NCBI GenBank assembly: GCA_000711775.1
Contig: ARYC01001143.1
Location: forward strand, 1-64,000
DNA length: 64,000 nucleotides
Origin: Oxytricha trifallax
Lineage: Eukaryota; Ciliophora; Spirotrichea; Sporadotrichida; Oxytrichidae
Reading direction: 5' to 3'
Shown here: positions 36,731-47,778 of the stretch, one piece after another
Position numbering within the stretch: the stretch's first letter is position 1
Layout: every line of letters begins with the position of its first letter
The notes under the pieces: model-generated
What the model saw: the letters and a program-made list of their open reading frames with translations, nothing else
Told to the model about the DNA's origin: nothing
Database searches by the model: none
Translations under genes and position numbers: made by a program

Positions 36731-37384
36731 TCATTAGAAATTTGAGTAAATAATTTCGCACTGCTTTTGGACTTCTTTAATTACATCTTGATAGGAACCT
36801 TTAGAATTAAATGCTTGTGGATCTGTGTGGTTTATTTCGAATATCTGAATATTTACTCAAATTAGTTGACTTTTCTTTAAAGTAAATCCATAATTTGCTT
36901 TGCTTCCTCTTTAAAAATTAAAACTGTCTGCTTCTTAATCTCACTTGCCACTCTTTATTTAATTTTATCTGAGCTTTCAACTAGATTTTCTAGATATAAT
37001 TGCTAATTTTTGAGAATGCTTGCACTTTATTAAGTAGTTAATTCAATTAATCCCATTATTGATTGAGTTAATCTTTAGCCTCGAATAAATTGCAATGAAA
37101 TGAGCTTTGGTATTATTCTAGTTTTTTCTAACAAATTTCAAATTCCTCTACATAACTTTATTATGTATTAAAGAAACATTGCTCACAGAGGAATTTAATG
37201 GATTTTCTTAACTTTTGAATTGCTCAATTACATCAACTTTCTACTATAAAATTAAGAATTCTTTGGCTTATAATAAGTTTAGAGTATCGATGGTGCTTCC
37301 TGAAAACTCAGTTGAATTGTATTCTATGAATACTCTTTAAGTTTCAAAGAATTAGAAGCAGTTTTCACAGTGTGTGTAAATCAT
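36731..37384 (-). pseudogene. Family gene Q: third copy of the B/L gene, frameshifted
   Basis: The start at 37384 (MIYTHCENC) is intact. Single-base deletions relative to L lie near 37217 (before the second Cys pair) and 36855, and the total length differs by 3. It ends at TGA 36731-36733. Divergent from R, as L is from M. Confidence 0.7.
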
Positions 37385-37530
37385 TTTTCTTTTATGAAAT
37401 ATTTGATAATTTATTATTGGTTATAATTTTACTCCATTAATTTATAAATCTTTAAATTTATAGATTTAAAAATTTAAATCGATAACTATATAAAAATTTA
37501 GATTCTAAAAATATAATTACTTTTTTATTA

Positions 37531-38223
37531 ATGAGCACTTTATATTGCAATACATGTAAACAAAGATTTAGTTTTCTCAGATGTTTTATAAAGCTTGAGA
37601 ACAATAAATTGAATGATGAAGCTTAGGTCTATGGACCACAATATGTATATTTTCCATAATATGAAGCAATGTGTGATTAATGTTTCTAGAATAAAGTTCT
37701 CGAATTTAATTTCGTTTAAAACCATGTTTCTTAATTCAAATTATAAATTGAAGAATTAAATTAATAAATTGTAGAATAATCACCCATGCAATTAGAAATT
37801 ACACCTGCAAAAATACATAATCCAAATATATTTCAAATATCAGAAACAGTAATATAGAGATGGGAGAAAATTTAAAATTTATATCAAAAATTTGAGCATC
37901 ATAAAATTGAATTAATTTAAGATGAGTTAAGTTTAAATACAAATACCTTCATAAATAAGCAATTAAAATTAGTATTGTAAAATACTGTAGAAAGTCTGAA
38001 CATTGAAATTTCCAAATTAAGAGAGGATAAAGAGAAAATTATTAATGCATAGGTTTAATTCTTTGAAAGCAACTAAGATCTAATTAACTCAGGATGTTTG
38101 ATTAAAGAAGCCTTTGAGAAAACATTCTCAGATAATATTCAATTCAAAGATTATGATTTTAAATTAAAAATGCTAGAAGAGGCTCAAATGCTATTAGATT
38201 CATTCAAAGATCCATAGTCTTGA
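37531..38223 (+). CDS. Family gene R: intact Cys4/coiled-coil protein, 230 aa
   Basis: The frame runs from ATG 37531 to TGA 38221-38223. C6/C9 (YCNTC) and C48/C51 (MCDQCF). It is close to M throughout, including TVIQRWE, NSGCLIKEAFEKTFSDN and the KDPQS end. Divergent from Q with about 146 bp between. Both copies of this gene (M and R) stayed open while their L-type neighbours partly decayed. Confidence 0.82.
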
Positions 38224-38525
38224 TGGAGCTCAATTGATAAATTCTAATATCTTAATTAATTAATTTTAAAAGCCCTCGTTTATTCCAAATGTTGATAATT
38301 AATTAAATATTTAAATAAAAGTTTTGATTCAAGTAATGATTTAATTTTATTTTATATTAAATTATTTTAATTGTAAATGAGTCTGCTTTGTAGAAATTGC
38401 TATTCTTCCAATAATAGATAAAACCCCAAGAGTATTTTTTTGAATTAAGTTGAATTTGAATTTGAATTAAATTAGTATATTTTTATTATTATAAAAAGTT
38501 GGTAGCTTTATGTAAAATTAAAGTA

Positions 38526-38554
38526 CTTATAATATATATATATATATATATAGG
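38526..38554. repeat. TA dinucleotide run
   Basis: About 12 TA units followed by AGGGGG, inside the C4A4-ended element and just left of its GC-rich part. Confidence 0.8.
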
Positions 38555-38661
38555 GGGTCTTCACAAATCAAAAAGCAACCAACTTTTAAAGCCTGATCTG
38601 ATTAAATTTTATTTCATATATTACCCTTAATTATTATAATAAATACACCCCACAATAAAAG

Positions 38662-40363
38662 ATGCTGAGCCCAGATAACCAAGTCTCCCATAGGATCATA
38701 CCCTTCCTGTCCTCCCCATCGGTGGAGCTCGAGCCCCACCTGCTGCCGCCCACCCTCCGGGCCCAAATAGAGGCATCACCATTGCCAGAGGTGGCCATCT
38801 TCGAGACCAGGCTCCGATGCCTGCTGGACAACCTATCCTTTGTCTCAGATCATACACGGAGATTGTCGACATGGTCCAAACCATCTTTGGCAGGAATGTA
38901 ACCACTCACTACCAGGAGATGGTAGATCACAGTATTCAGCTCCACCTATCAGTCCGAGCTGGACTTTCACGACGACATAGCCTACTTGAAGAAGATGGAA
39001 GGAGACTTGACTAGAGAGGCAACCCTGAGAGTAACGATGGGAAGACACAACGATGGAGACGCGCCCAAGGTCAGAGGTGGGGGCCCTCCCTGATAGATAC
39101 CGGACAAAACCCCAACCGCCATTGAGGATTTCACGATGGACCAGACAATGAGACCTTCCAACATTGAAGATCAGTAGCGGACGCCTTCAGCGCATGCAGG
39201 TTGAAAACGTGCTGATTCCTAGCCTGACTCCTCATCAGTGGGCAGCCTGTCTCCAGAACTACTCACAACCTGAACGAATTACTAGAGAAAATAAAACAAC
39301 CTAAGAATTAACGGACAGATCCCTAACGGGCACTCAACTAATAACCTAGGGACCAACAGATCTTTAAAAGCCCAGCAAAAGGCCAGCTAATAAAGACCTC
39401 CAGGAGATGTTCATTAGAGCCCCCCTCGGCCAGCGACGCCTACAACCTCACGGATTTCCCCTGGTGCTATTACGATTTCATTTAGAGATTTCCTCTAATC
39501 TAGAGAAGTTTAGCTTAGTAGCCTTAGGAAGCAATCTTATACAGATCAAGCAGATCTTCCTGAGCCACTCCCCTAGAAAGACCTTCCAGGCACCCCCGCT
39601 GACTATAATCTCTTACCCCTAATTGTGACATGGGGTCGATCACCTGGGCATTTACTCCTTCCTTGGTCGATGCTCTGAAGCACCTCAGCCTCAAGGAGGT
39701 CTGATTGGGGTTAGTATTTTTACCAATTACTTATGGGGATCATCAATTAATTAATTAGATATATTTATATATTTTTTAATTTTAGGGAAAATGAAAATTG
39801 AGCGCAACTCCGCCTGGGCGTGTGCTGTGTGCCCCGAGCGCCCAAGTTCCCCCTAGTTTTCAAAGGGCTACAAAATGACCTTAAGATGGCCCCTCTAGCT
39901 CAACATTTCCTAAAAAACTAGAAGGCAAAAAAGTCTGGGAGATTTTGTAAGTTTAAAAAATTTGATCGTTTAATAGTTTAAATTAAGGGTTTAATTATCG
40001 TTTTAACAGCTGCCCTATTTTAATTAATTAAGATTTGAACATTAAAACTTAAATTCGATTATAGGAAAATGGAGTGCTCCCACTGCACCAGACCCTAGCA
40101 GGAAGTCCCACGCCAGAATCGCCAAGATCGTCTCCTACTATGAATAGATCAGGACCAAGCAGTACATCCCTCCCTTCGACAGCATTGTGGGCGAGGACGA
40201 GGCCGCCCCTGAGGGTCGCGAGGAGGTCGAGGTGGCTTGGCATTGGTTCCTCAGTGTATCTCCCACTTACAAGTAAAGGCTCCTGCAGAGATCCCTAAGT
40301 CACAGCTCCATAAGGGAGGTCTGGCCACTAGCCTGCATTCACGACAAAGATACATCTTCCTGA
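38662..40363 (+). pseudogene. GC-rich, apparently spliced gene remnant carried by the element; product not recognised
   Basis: Base composition jumps to well above 50% G+C. Gln-code coding pieces: MLSPDNQVSHRIIPFL onward from 38662, then pieces in other frames (TEIVDMVQTIFG; YLKKMEGDLTREATLRV; SDAYNLTDFPWCYYDF; SITWAFTPSLVDALKHLSL). A last clean stretch from about 40064 to TGA 40361-40363 contains SYYEQIRTKQYIPPFDSIVG. A+T-rich gaps with GT...AG borders (about 39713-39785 and 39947-40063) look like introns. The frame changes suggest decay, or coding segments out of order. I do not recognise the protein. Confidence 0.55.
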
Positions 40364-41530
40364 TCAGGGATGGGACGAACAGCTTCTTGAAACTCAGAGA
40401 GATTTGATTTCATACTGCTAATATTTTAAATTTCACTTTCCACCCACTTTTGCATTTCTCCTAATGGGGTTTCATTTTTCCAGTTATTAAATTTATTAAA
40501 GTCTAATTCATTAATTTATCATACTCACGATTCCTTAAAAAATTACTCTTGGGGTTTTATTTGAAAATATTTATAAAGTATGAAGAAAATGAACTGAATG
40601 ATGAAGCTATGTTACATGGGATGGAATATTGCAATTTTCCAAAATATGAAACAATTTGTGATGTTTGTTACAAAGAATTTACTTTAAATTAGGACTTCGT
40701 ATAATAAAAAATAGAATGAATTACATTTGAAGTACAAGAGTAAAATAATGAGATCATTAGTGAACTCAAAAATTAAATAGATAAAATGAAGTTAATTTAG
40801 CAAGTTATAAATCTAGATATAATTGATTCTCCGTTTGAATTGGACTTAAAATTGTAAAACTAATTCACTTAAATATCGTAATTAATCGAAAATCATTAAA
40901 CTCAAATCTAAAATTTAAATTTGATACAATGGAAGGATTATAATGAAGTTATTAATTAATAAGTTTAGAACTTAATTCATGCTAAATACAATGAGTATTT
41001 AGAGAATTTGATATCGGCTCTATAGATTGAAATTCAGAAATAAAAGTAAAACAAATTGAAGCTAGAAAATATTAAGAAATCTTTCTTTGATTCTAATTTT
41101 GAGGATATATAATCAGGTTTTCTTAATGAGGAAATATTCCAGAAAAGCTTCCATCATAATGAAGCTATTATTAATTTTGAAGAGAAAGAAAAAGTGCTTT
41201 AAAAACTTTAGAGTTGCAGTAGAGCTTCAAAAACCCATAATCATGAAAAAACTAAAATTAAAATTAAAACTTTAATTAATTTTAACTAATATTTTTTATT
41301 CTTATCTATTATTCACTCTAATCCATTATTTTCGAATTAATTCTTAATAATTTACAACCATATATTAAAATGTTTTAATTGATCTTAACAAATTGATTTG
41401 ATATAATTAATGAATATAAGAGTGTATTTGTATCTAAATCATTCATATAATTAAATATTTAAATTAATGCATATTTAATTGATAAATTTTAATAAGCCTT
41501 TTAGCAAAATAATAAATTAAATATTAAAAT

Positions 41531-42259
41531 ATGATTAAAATAGCATACGAGTTTACACCTTGTCAAGGATGTAAAGAACTAACAGCTCTTTCTAGAATAT
41601 ACATTCCTCTAGAAAAAAATGTAATATTTAATGGAAATAATAGTTTTGCAGAAGTTAAAAGCATTTAATCACAAAAATCAATTAATGAACGGCTTCTTGA
41701 TTTAATTTGCAAGGAAATGTTGCTTGTATGTGACAACTGCTATTAAAAGAAAATACTTGAACTCAATTTTGTAAAAGTTTAAATCGATAAAACTAAATAA
41801 AAACCTGTTAATTAAACAATTTTAGACATTATTAATTTCAAGGAAATTTAGTAGAGATGGGAAAAAGTATAAGAGATTTATTAAGGTGAAGTTAAAGCAT
41901 TCAGCTCTAAAATTTAAGAACACAAATTTGAAGAATTCCTAAATCGTTAAAGGGATTCATTAAAAATGACTCTTTCAGTAGATCTTGATAGCTATATCAT
42001 GAGTTTATCTTAAATTATGAATAAAGAGGTCGAGAAAGAAAATTATTAAATGACACAATTAGAAAATGCGCACTACGATTTCAAAAAAGATTTTAAGAAA
42101 TAAATTAAAGAAGGAATTATTGATGTAGAGGCTATAGACAAAGCTTTTAAAGAGAATATTCATAGAGTAAATTAATCACTATCAAAGAAAGTTTCATTAT
42201 AATTTGACATTTCCGTTGTATAGATGGTAAATATAAAGCCATACAAAGTAATAAGATGA
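41531..42259 (+). CDS. Family gene U: intact Cys4/coiled-coil protein, 242 aa
   Basis: The frame runs from ATG 41531 to TGA 42257-42259. C11/C14 (PCQGC) and C67/C70 (VCDNCYQKK). It is close to O: QRWEKVQEIYQGEVKAF, FSSKIQEHKFEEFLNR, FKKQIKEGIIDVEAIDKAF. It holds the O position in the second copy of the L-to-P gene order. Function unknown. Confidence 0.82.
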
Positions 42260-42261
42260 AT

Positions 42262-42910
42262 GTAAAATCAAATAAAAAAATCTCTATAAAGTACAATATA
42301 ATAAAATCTAATTTATAAATAATTCATTTGTTTATCTTTTTTTTTAATTTATTTTAAATTTTAATACTTTAATATTATATAGAATTTAACACTCAATAAT
42401 TATTCTTTTTTATGCATTTTTATAATTTATATTTGATGTAAATAAATCATTATTTCATTTTATAAAATATATTTATTAAAAATAATGAGAGAGTTTAATT
42501 TTAATTTTTTTGTAAATCTTAAATTTTAATTAATTTATCCATTTTATATTTATATAAACATACCCTACCATAAATCAATTTTATTAGGAGCATTATTAAT
42601 ATTCTTATTTAAATTTAAGTACACCAGATATTGTTTTAATCAAATTATTACCTCCTAAATTAATTTAACTATATAAGGAGGTCTTCCTTAATAAATTATT
42701 TTTTAATTAGATATTATTTTAATATAACTTTAACTGTCAAAAATAGTCATCTAATCTACAACTTCAATATCTTTGTCCATAATAGAAATTTTAATTGACT
42801 CCTATATGATACGTATTTTTAAAAATTATTATTTAACTATAATATAATTTGGAATTACATATTTTTAGAATTGTCTTACATTTTGCTAATTTTACTATTA
42901 TTTGATGGGT
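42262..42910. other. A+T-rich spacer, nothing recognised
   Basis: No gene or repeat was seen. Confidence 0.4.
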
Positions 42911-42913
42911 AAA

Positions 42914-43141
42914 ATGGATAAATTTATTTCAAGCGATTTCTCTTTTTATTTGAAAATTCATAACTAAATTCCACAAAATTGTAAGAATTGTTTAAAATAA
43001 GATCTAACAACTGTTTGTAAGAACTATATCTATGAATTAAAAGTAAATAATTATTAGACCTTAATTTTAAAAATATTATATTTTTGTCAAAATAATAAAC
43101 ATTAATTAATGAATGAATTTTTATGTTTTTAAAATGATTGA
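42914..43141 (+). CDS. Possible truncated family member, 75 aa
   Basis: A Gln-code frame from ATG 42914 to TGA 43139-43141 carries NCKNCLKQD and later FCQNN, like a damaged Cys domain without the following coiled coil. It may be a fragment cut by the G4T4-bearing sequence to its right. Weak evidence; could be chance. Confidence 0.25.
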
Positions 43142-43373
43142 TGAAATTGATCGTTTTTGAAAAGTTTTTAAAAATTAAAAACAATAAAAAACAATCTAAC
43201 ATCGACCATTAAAGCCCTCATATATAAATATAATTATATTTACACATTTTGTGTGCAAGAAAGGTTCTCCCTTTATAATAAAAAATATAAAATTAGCAAG
43301 AAATATATTCATAACTCTAAAGAAACCCTAATCTCCAATATTTTTGATATCAATAAAAAACACATAAACTACT

Positions 43374-43399
43374 TTTTAAGGGGTTTAGGGGTTTTGAAT
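43374..43399. repeat. Degenerate telomere-like G4T4 tract (possible element end)
   Basis: TTAAGGGGTTTAGGGGTTTTG, with upstream ACATAAACTACTTTT resembling the sequence just inside the TBE-like end at 2815-2835 (ACTTATAAACCTCAC). This suggests the end of another TBE-like copy extending leftwards, but no inner genes were found. Confidence 0.5.
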
Positions 43400-43434
43400 T
43401 CTTTCATAATTATTAAATTAGAAAGTTATAAGGA

Positions 43435-44005
43435 TAGGGTGACCCACAGGGGCCCGAGGCTGGAGACTTTCTGATAGAGCTTTCTACTACACTAAGGCCT
43501 ACCGAGGGCAGGTAGGGGGTTGCTGGGCGCAACGCATGAGGGGCCAGTCGGCGGGGTTCAATCTGTCAGATCCTAGACTCCTCGAGTCGTCTGCACGCTA
43601 AGGATTTCCCTGCATAGATGACTTTCCTGACTTGAGTTCAGTTTCCTAGGTAATAGGGAGCAGGATGAAGGTACGCTCTGCCCCCGAAAGTGAGAAGACG
43701 GAACCATCGAAGCCAACTATAAGGATTTTTCTCCCACACCGGGTTAGGGTGTTGAAGCTACCACAGCGAAAGGACAGGGATTACGTTTCCCAGCAGCGGT
43801 GGGACCGGTAAGCGTTTTTCTCCACCTTCTATCACCGAATTGAATCCTGCAAGCGCCGTCTGGATTGTAACCAGACATCTTGGTTGAGAGGAGACTAGGT
43901 GATAGCGAGATTGGCTTTTTCGGAGTTTTCTACTTTACGACTGCCACGTCACAGAAGTTTGCCACGTCAACTCACTCAGATACGTCTACGTCACGACTAA
44001 AATGA
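43435..44005. other. GC-rich island without a convincing ORF
   Basis: G+C rises above 50% for about 550 bases, starting at GGTGACCCACAGGGG. No long Gln-code frame was found on the plus strand. It may be a structured RNA gene, a macronuclear-destined segment or a relic. Near the right end, ACGTCA occurs three times within 60 bases (43945-44000). I tested it by eye against tRNA, RNase P, SRP and telomerase RNA signatures and found no match. Confidence 0.5.
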
Positions 44006-44301
44006 TGGTTTGATTTTAGTATTAAACAGTGATATGTTAAATTTATTTGATTTTAAATCATTCATCATCAATTCTTTCATAAATAAGTAGCTTTTACTGA
44101 GATCTAATAATTTTTGATAAATTTACTATATTAAGTATATTAACAATATATATTTTAAATATTTATAGAAAAATTTACAATGTTATATTTATAATATTTC
44201 TTAGCTTTTAAATTTTTCAATTACATTTTTATAAAATATTTAAATATATTAAATTGTATTTTAATGTTTAGATAAAATTAAAAATATTAAAATTACAAAT
44301 T

Positions 44302-44330
44302 GCTGAAAACCTATTATGGGAAAAACCAAC
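44302..44330 (-). promoter_or_regulatory. 3' T-loop hairpin motif after gene V
   Basis: GTTGG-T5-CCC ... GG-T4-CAGC: the outer stem forms with two G-T wobbles. It begins 12 bases after V's stop. Confidence 0.5.
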
Positions 44331-44342
44331 TAGTAATTAAAA

Positions 44343-45085
44343 TCATTATAATGTATCATTAATAGGGCTCAACGCCACAGGTTCTTTATCAAACTTTTTG
44401 ATGAGTTGCTGTATCTCTTAAAGTAGTTCGATCTTATTCTCTAGATGCTAATTCTGAATTTCTTCAGCTATAAAGGTTTGCATCTTGCCTCCCGAAGTCA
44501 CTTTTTTGCAATCCTTTTCACTATAGATTGATAAAATTTGTGCATTTACTTATTCAATTTACTCTATGTTCTCTTTAGTCTCACTTATATTCTATTTCAC
44601 AAGACTTTCTACTTACTTGGTGATATTGAGAAATCCATTAAGATTATGTTATTTAAAAATTTCCTGCAGCATTTAAATTTCCTATTAGAGTCCTTCGTTA
44701 TTAAACAGCTCTTTAAATCTATTAATTTTCTGCTCGATCTGCTAAAATTCCCTTTAAATGTCTTGATATGAAAACATACATTGCTATGATAGGATTTAGG
44801 TCTTTAATTCGTCAATTTATTTCTTTGAATCTAATTTAACCTTCTAATTCTGGTCAATTAATGTTTACATTGCTTCTAACACGACTGGCAGGCTAAATAT
44901 CTTAATCTTGTAACAATCAAAACAATAGTATTTAAGATGTGAAGTATTAGGAAGTTGAAATTTGTCAAGTACGTCTTAAATTTTCTTAACATGCAATATT
45001 GATAATTCTATGTCTGTAAATACTTTAAATTATTAGCATTCTTGAGGCAAAAAGTGCATACAATCACGGCATCATTGTTGTACAT
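44343..45085 (-). pseudogene. Family gene V: open frame but TGA just before the Cys domain
   Basis: The frame is open from about 45073 to TGA 44343-44345. It includes CRDCMHFLPQECQQF, the second pair YCFDCYK, GFLNITKQVESLVKQN and a DKEP tail. A TGA lies directly upstream of the first Cys, and no ATG precedes it in frame. The first in-frame ATG (45059) would remove the first Cys pair. Counterpart of P. Either the start has been lost or an upstream exon is missing. Confidence 0.65.
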
Positions 45086-45109
45086 TTATTGTAATTAATT
45101 ATTATAATA

Positions 45110-45985
45110 AAAAAAACAAGTCTTATTTAAAAATATAACACACCAATAATTTAAATATTCAAAGAAGTAACAATATGCTTTGGTATATATTTCAATATTT
45201 TCACAAAATATAATAAAATGCTAAGTTAATTAACAAAAGTATTGGCATTACTTTGATAAAATTAACATTTAATAATCTTTTTATATATTTAAGTTAAAAA
45301 ATCTACAATAATTTTTTCTTATTAGTTAACTTTATTATATAAATTATATAAATTTAAAAAAATCTCGTTTAGTATATCAGAAATGTATACGTATAAATTC
45401 ATAATTAAATAAATAAAAAATTGCTTAGTATGCAATTACGGCTTAAAATTTATATTTAGTTAATAAGTTAAAGTTAACTTTCACTTCATAATTTATTATT
45501 CATAACCTGAAAATTTTTTTTCCAAGTGAAATTTAGTTGCCCATTATATAATATACTTAGTAAATAACAATAAAAAGATTTTGAATATTATAAAGTTAAT
45601 TCATTTTTGAGAACAAAAATTATTTAAAAATGGTAAAACAATATACCAATAGTTGGGAATATTTTTATATCTGTTAAAGACAAAGCAATTAAAGAATAGT
45701 TATAAGGCCGATTAATCAAAATCAAAGAAATAATTTCTTTGAGAAATAAATTAATACCAAGATTCATTAATGCTCATCAAATACAAATTATAAAATGAGA
45801 TTCAGAAATTAAAGTCAAAAGCATTTTAAATTTATAAATATTTTTGGGAAAATTACAATTTAATATTATTAACAAATTTAGATTTAATTCTAAGTATTTT
45901 AATTATAAATCTTAATTTATAAATAAAAATATTGATACTATTAATATTTATAGGAGTATTATATTTTTTAAGTTAAATAGAGCAT
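45110..45985. other. A+T-rich spacer, nothing recognised
   Basis: No gene or repeat end was seen between V and W. Confidence 0.45.
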
Positions 45986-46049
45986 TTTTAGATGGCTTAA
46001 GTCAATATAATTAATTTTTATAATTATTTTTAAATTTTAAAAATAAATA

Positions 46050-47579
46050 TCTTTAAAGTGTGCCGTAACTGTAAATCTTGGGGGGCGATATCTGAATCTA
46101 TGCTGCAGTTTCTGAACCAAGAATACTTTTTTATGTTTATATTCATGATATAGGTCATTTATGGGTCGGAAAAACTGAATTTGGCAATATAAAATAATTT
46201 TGAATATTTTTTAGAGCGTCAATTTTGGATAATAACGTAAAATCTTATCATTTTTTTAAAATATTTTTCATAAAATATTTAAAAATAAATTGTCTTAAAT
46301 CAGGATGATTTTGGTATTTTATTTAAAACTGACTTCCTATAATATTTTTTTCTGAATTAGTTGGAATTAATTATCCTGATATTTCTTTCAAATAAAATGC
46401 CACTTATCCACATGATCCTCTATATGTGATCTTCCATGTTCTACTCTTTAAATTTCAATTGCTTCAATGTGTCTAAATCTGTTTTATGTATTTTTGACAT
46501 TTTTGTATTCTCTCCATCCATCCGCTATTATTATTGATTCCCAAGCAAGATATTCCTCAAGGTTCTTTAATTTTTGTTGAGTAAATAGATTATTATGTTT
46601 TCATATACAATCGTGTCCTGTAAATTTTAATCATGGCCTTAGGCAAAGGTTTATTCATTACTTAAATTTGTTAAATTCTTTATTTTTAAATTATTTTTAT
46701 ATAAAAAACGTTACTTTTATAGAAATTCTTTTATGATAAGATTTTACGTTATAATGCAAAATTGACACTCTAAAATTTATTTAAAATTATTTTTTATTGC
46801 AAAATTCAGTTTTCCAACCCTAAAATGACCTATATCATGAATATAAACATGAAAAAGTAGTCTTGGTTCAGATACTGTAGCATAGGTTCAGATATCGCCC
46901 CACCCTCAAATATTCAAATAACAAATGCCTGATTAAATATATTTAAAATCAAGAAAAGTCATATTTTGATGATAATATGAATTGGTCAGAGTGTGTTTTA
47001 TTGTGTGAAATTTGTTACCAGAAAACAATATTAAATTTAGATTTTGTTCAATAAAAATTAAAATAAACAAAACTTGAAACTAAATAATAACTATCTGATT
47101 AAACTATAAACGATATTAAAAATAAATTAGAGCAGACTAGTAAATATAAATTGATTGAAACTGAAAATTTTCAAATAAAGTTTGACTCTTAATTGTATAC
47201 AAAGATTATTTAAATTTCGGAATTTATTTTAAAAAATGAGAATCAAATTTCACAGTTAAAAAATTTAAAATGGGTAGATTTTAAGAGCAAATTAATTAAG
47301 AAATCGATAGTACTTTGAATTAAAGTTACAAATAATATTTGTAAAGTTTGATTTCTTCTTTGTAGCATAGACAAATAAAAATAAAATTGTTTAAATTTAC
47401 AAAATGTTTAGAATTCATTCTTTGACACTTATGAGGAATTCATTCATTCTGATTGTCTCAATAAAGATTTATTTAAAAGGAATTTTGATGAGAATTTGTA
47501 AATTATAGATTGGAAAGACAAAGAGAAAACACTCTAAGATGCTCTTGACTTGTAAGAAAAATTCAGAAATCCTTAATGA
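46050..47579 (+). pseudogene. Family gene W: X-type copy split by an inverted-repeat element and frameshifted
   Basis: VCRNCKS is readable at 46058-46078. After the element the frame resumes as SNNKCLIKYIQ and the second pair CEICYQK. Removing the element plus one 7-bp repeat gives CKSSNNKCL, aligning with CKSTNNKYL of X. Later frameshifts near 47310-47400 precede a tail SDCLNKDLFKRNFDEN ... FRNPQ ending at TGA 47577-47579. No ATG lies at the family position (ATC instead). Confidence 0.7.
46080..46907. mobile_element. 828-bp inverted-repeat element in gene W
   Basis: The ends GGGGGGCGATATCTGAA and, inverted, GGGGCGATATCTGAACC extend into about 190-bp inverted repeats. It is flanked by AAATCTT (46073-46079) and AAATATT (46908-46914), a 7-bp target duplication with one mismatch. 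No coding capacity seen; a MITE. It lies precisely between the first Cys pair and the rest of gene W. Confidence 0.8.
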
Positions 47580-47778
47580 GAAAGAAATTTATATTCTATT
47601 AATTAATTTTATTTAAATTACTTATGATTAATTTACTAAATATTTTTGAAAATTTAAAACTATATTACACTTTATTGCTCTTAATAATAAGATTAAATAG
47701 TTAAATTTTAAATATTCTTTTTTGCTATTTTAACTAAGATTTAACATTATAATTTATAATTAATTATTTTTTTATTGA

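Larger units (their letters stand above)
38420..40558. mobile_element. 2.1-kb TA-flanked element with AAAACCCCAAGAG inverted ends
   Basis: The left end AAAACCCCAAGAGTATTTTT and the right end, inverted, AAAACCCCAAGAGTAATTTT match over about 20 bases. TA is present at both borders (38419-38420, 40558-40559). The C4A4 tip recalls TBE ends but is a single unit and the next bases differ. It carries a GC-rich gene remnant (38660-40363). Removal with one TA restores family gene S/T across the junction. Confidence 0.8.
38377..41246 (+). pseudogene. Family gene S/T: X-type copy split by a C4A4-ended element
   Basis: The 5' part (38377-38419) reads MSLLCRNCYSSNNR. The 3' part (from 40559) reads YLKIFIKYEENELNDEA and continues with the second pair CDVCY. 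Joining across the element with one TA kept gives RYLKIFIKYEE, matching KYLKVFINYEE of X. The copy also has an in-frame TGA near 40718 (aligned to the KID/E region) and a late frameshift near 41190-41230 before the FKNPQS end, so it would not be fully open even after excision. Confidence 0.75.

Noticed and set aside
38662..39164. Several overlapping short frames on both strands in the GC-rich stretch
   Set aside because: High G+C lowers stop frequency in all frames. Only the plus-strand pieces with protein-like composition were kept, as a remnant.
43435..44005. tRNA, RNase P, SRP or telomerase RNA gene
   Set aside because: No cloverleaf, no conserved P-RNA core, no SRP-type loop pairs and no C4A4 template were found by eye. 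GGTTCAATC resembles a B box but has no matching A box or acceptor stem.
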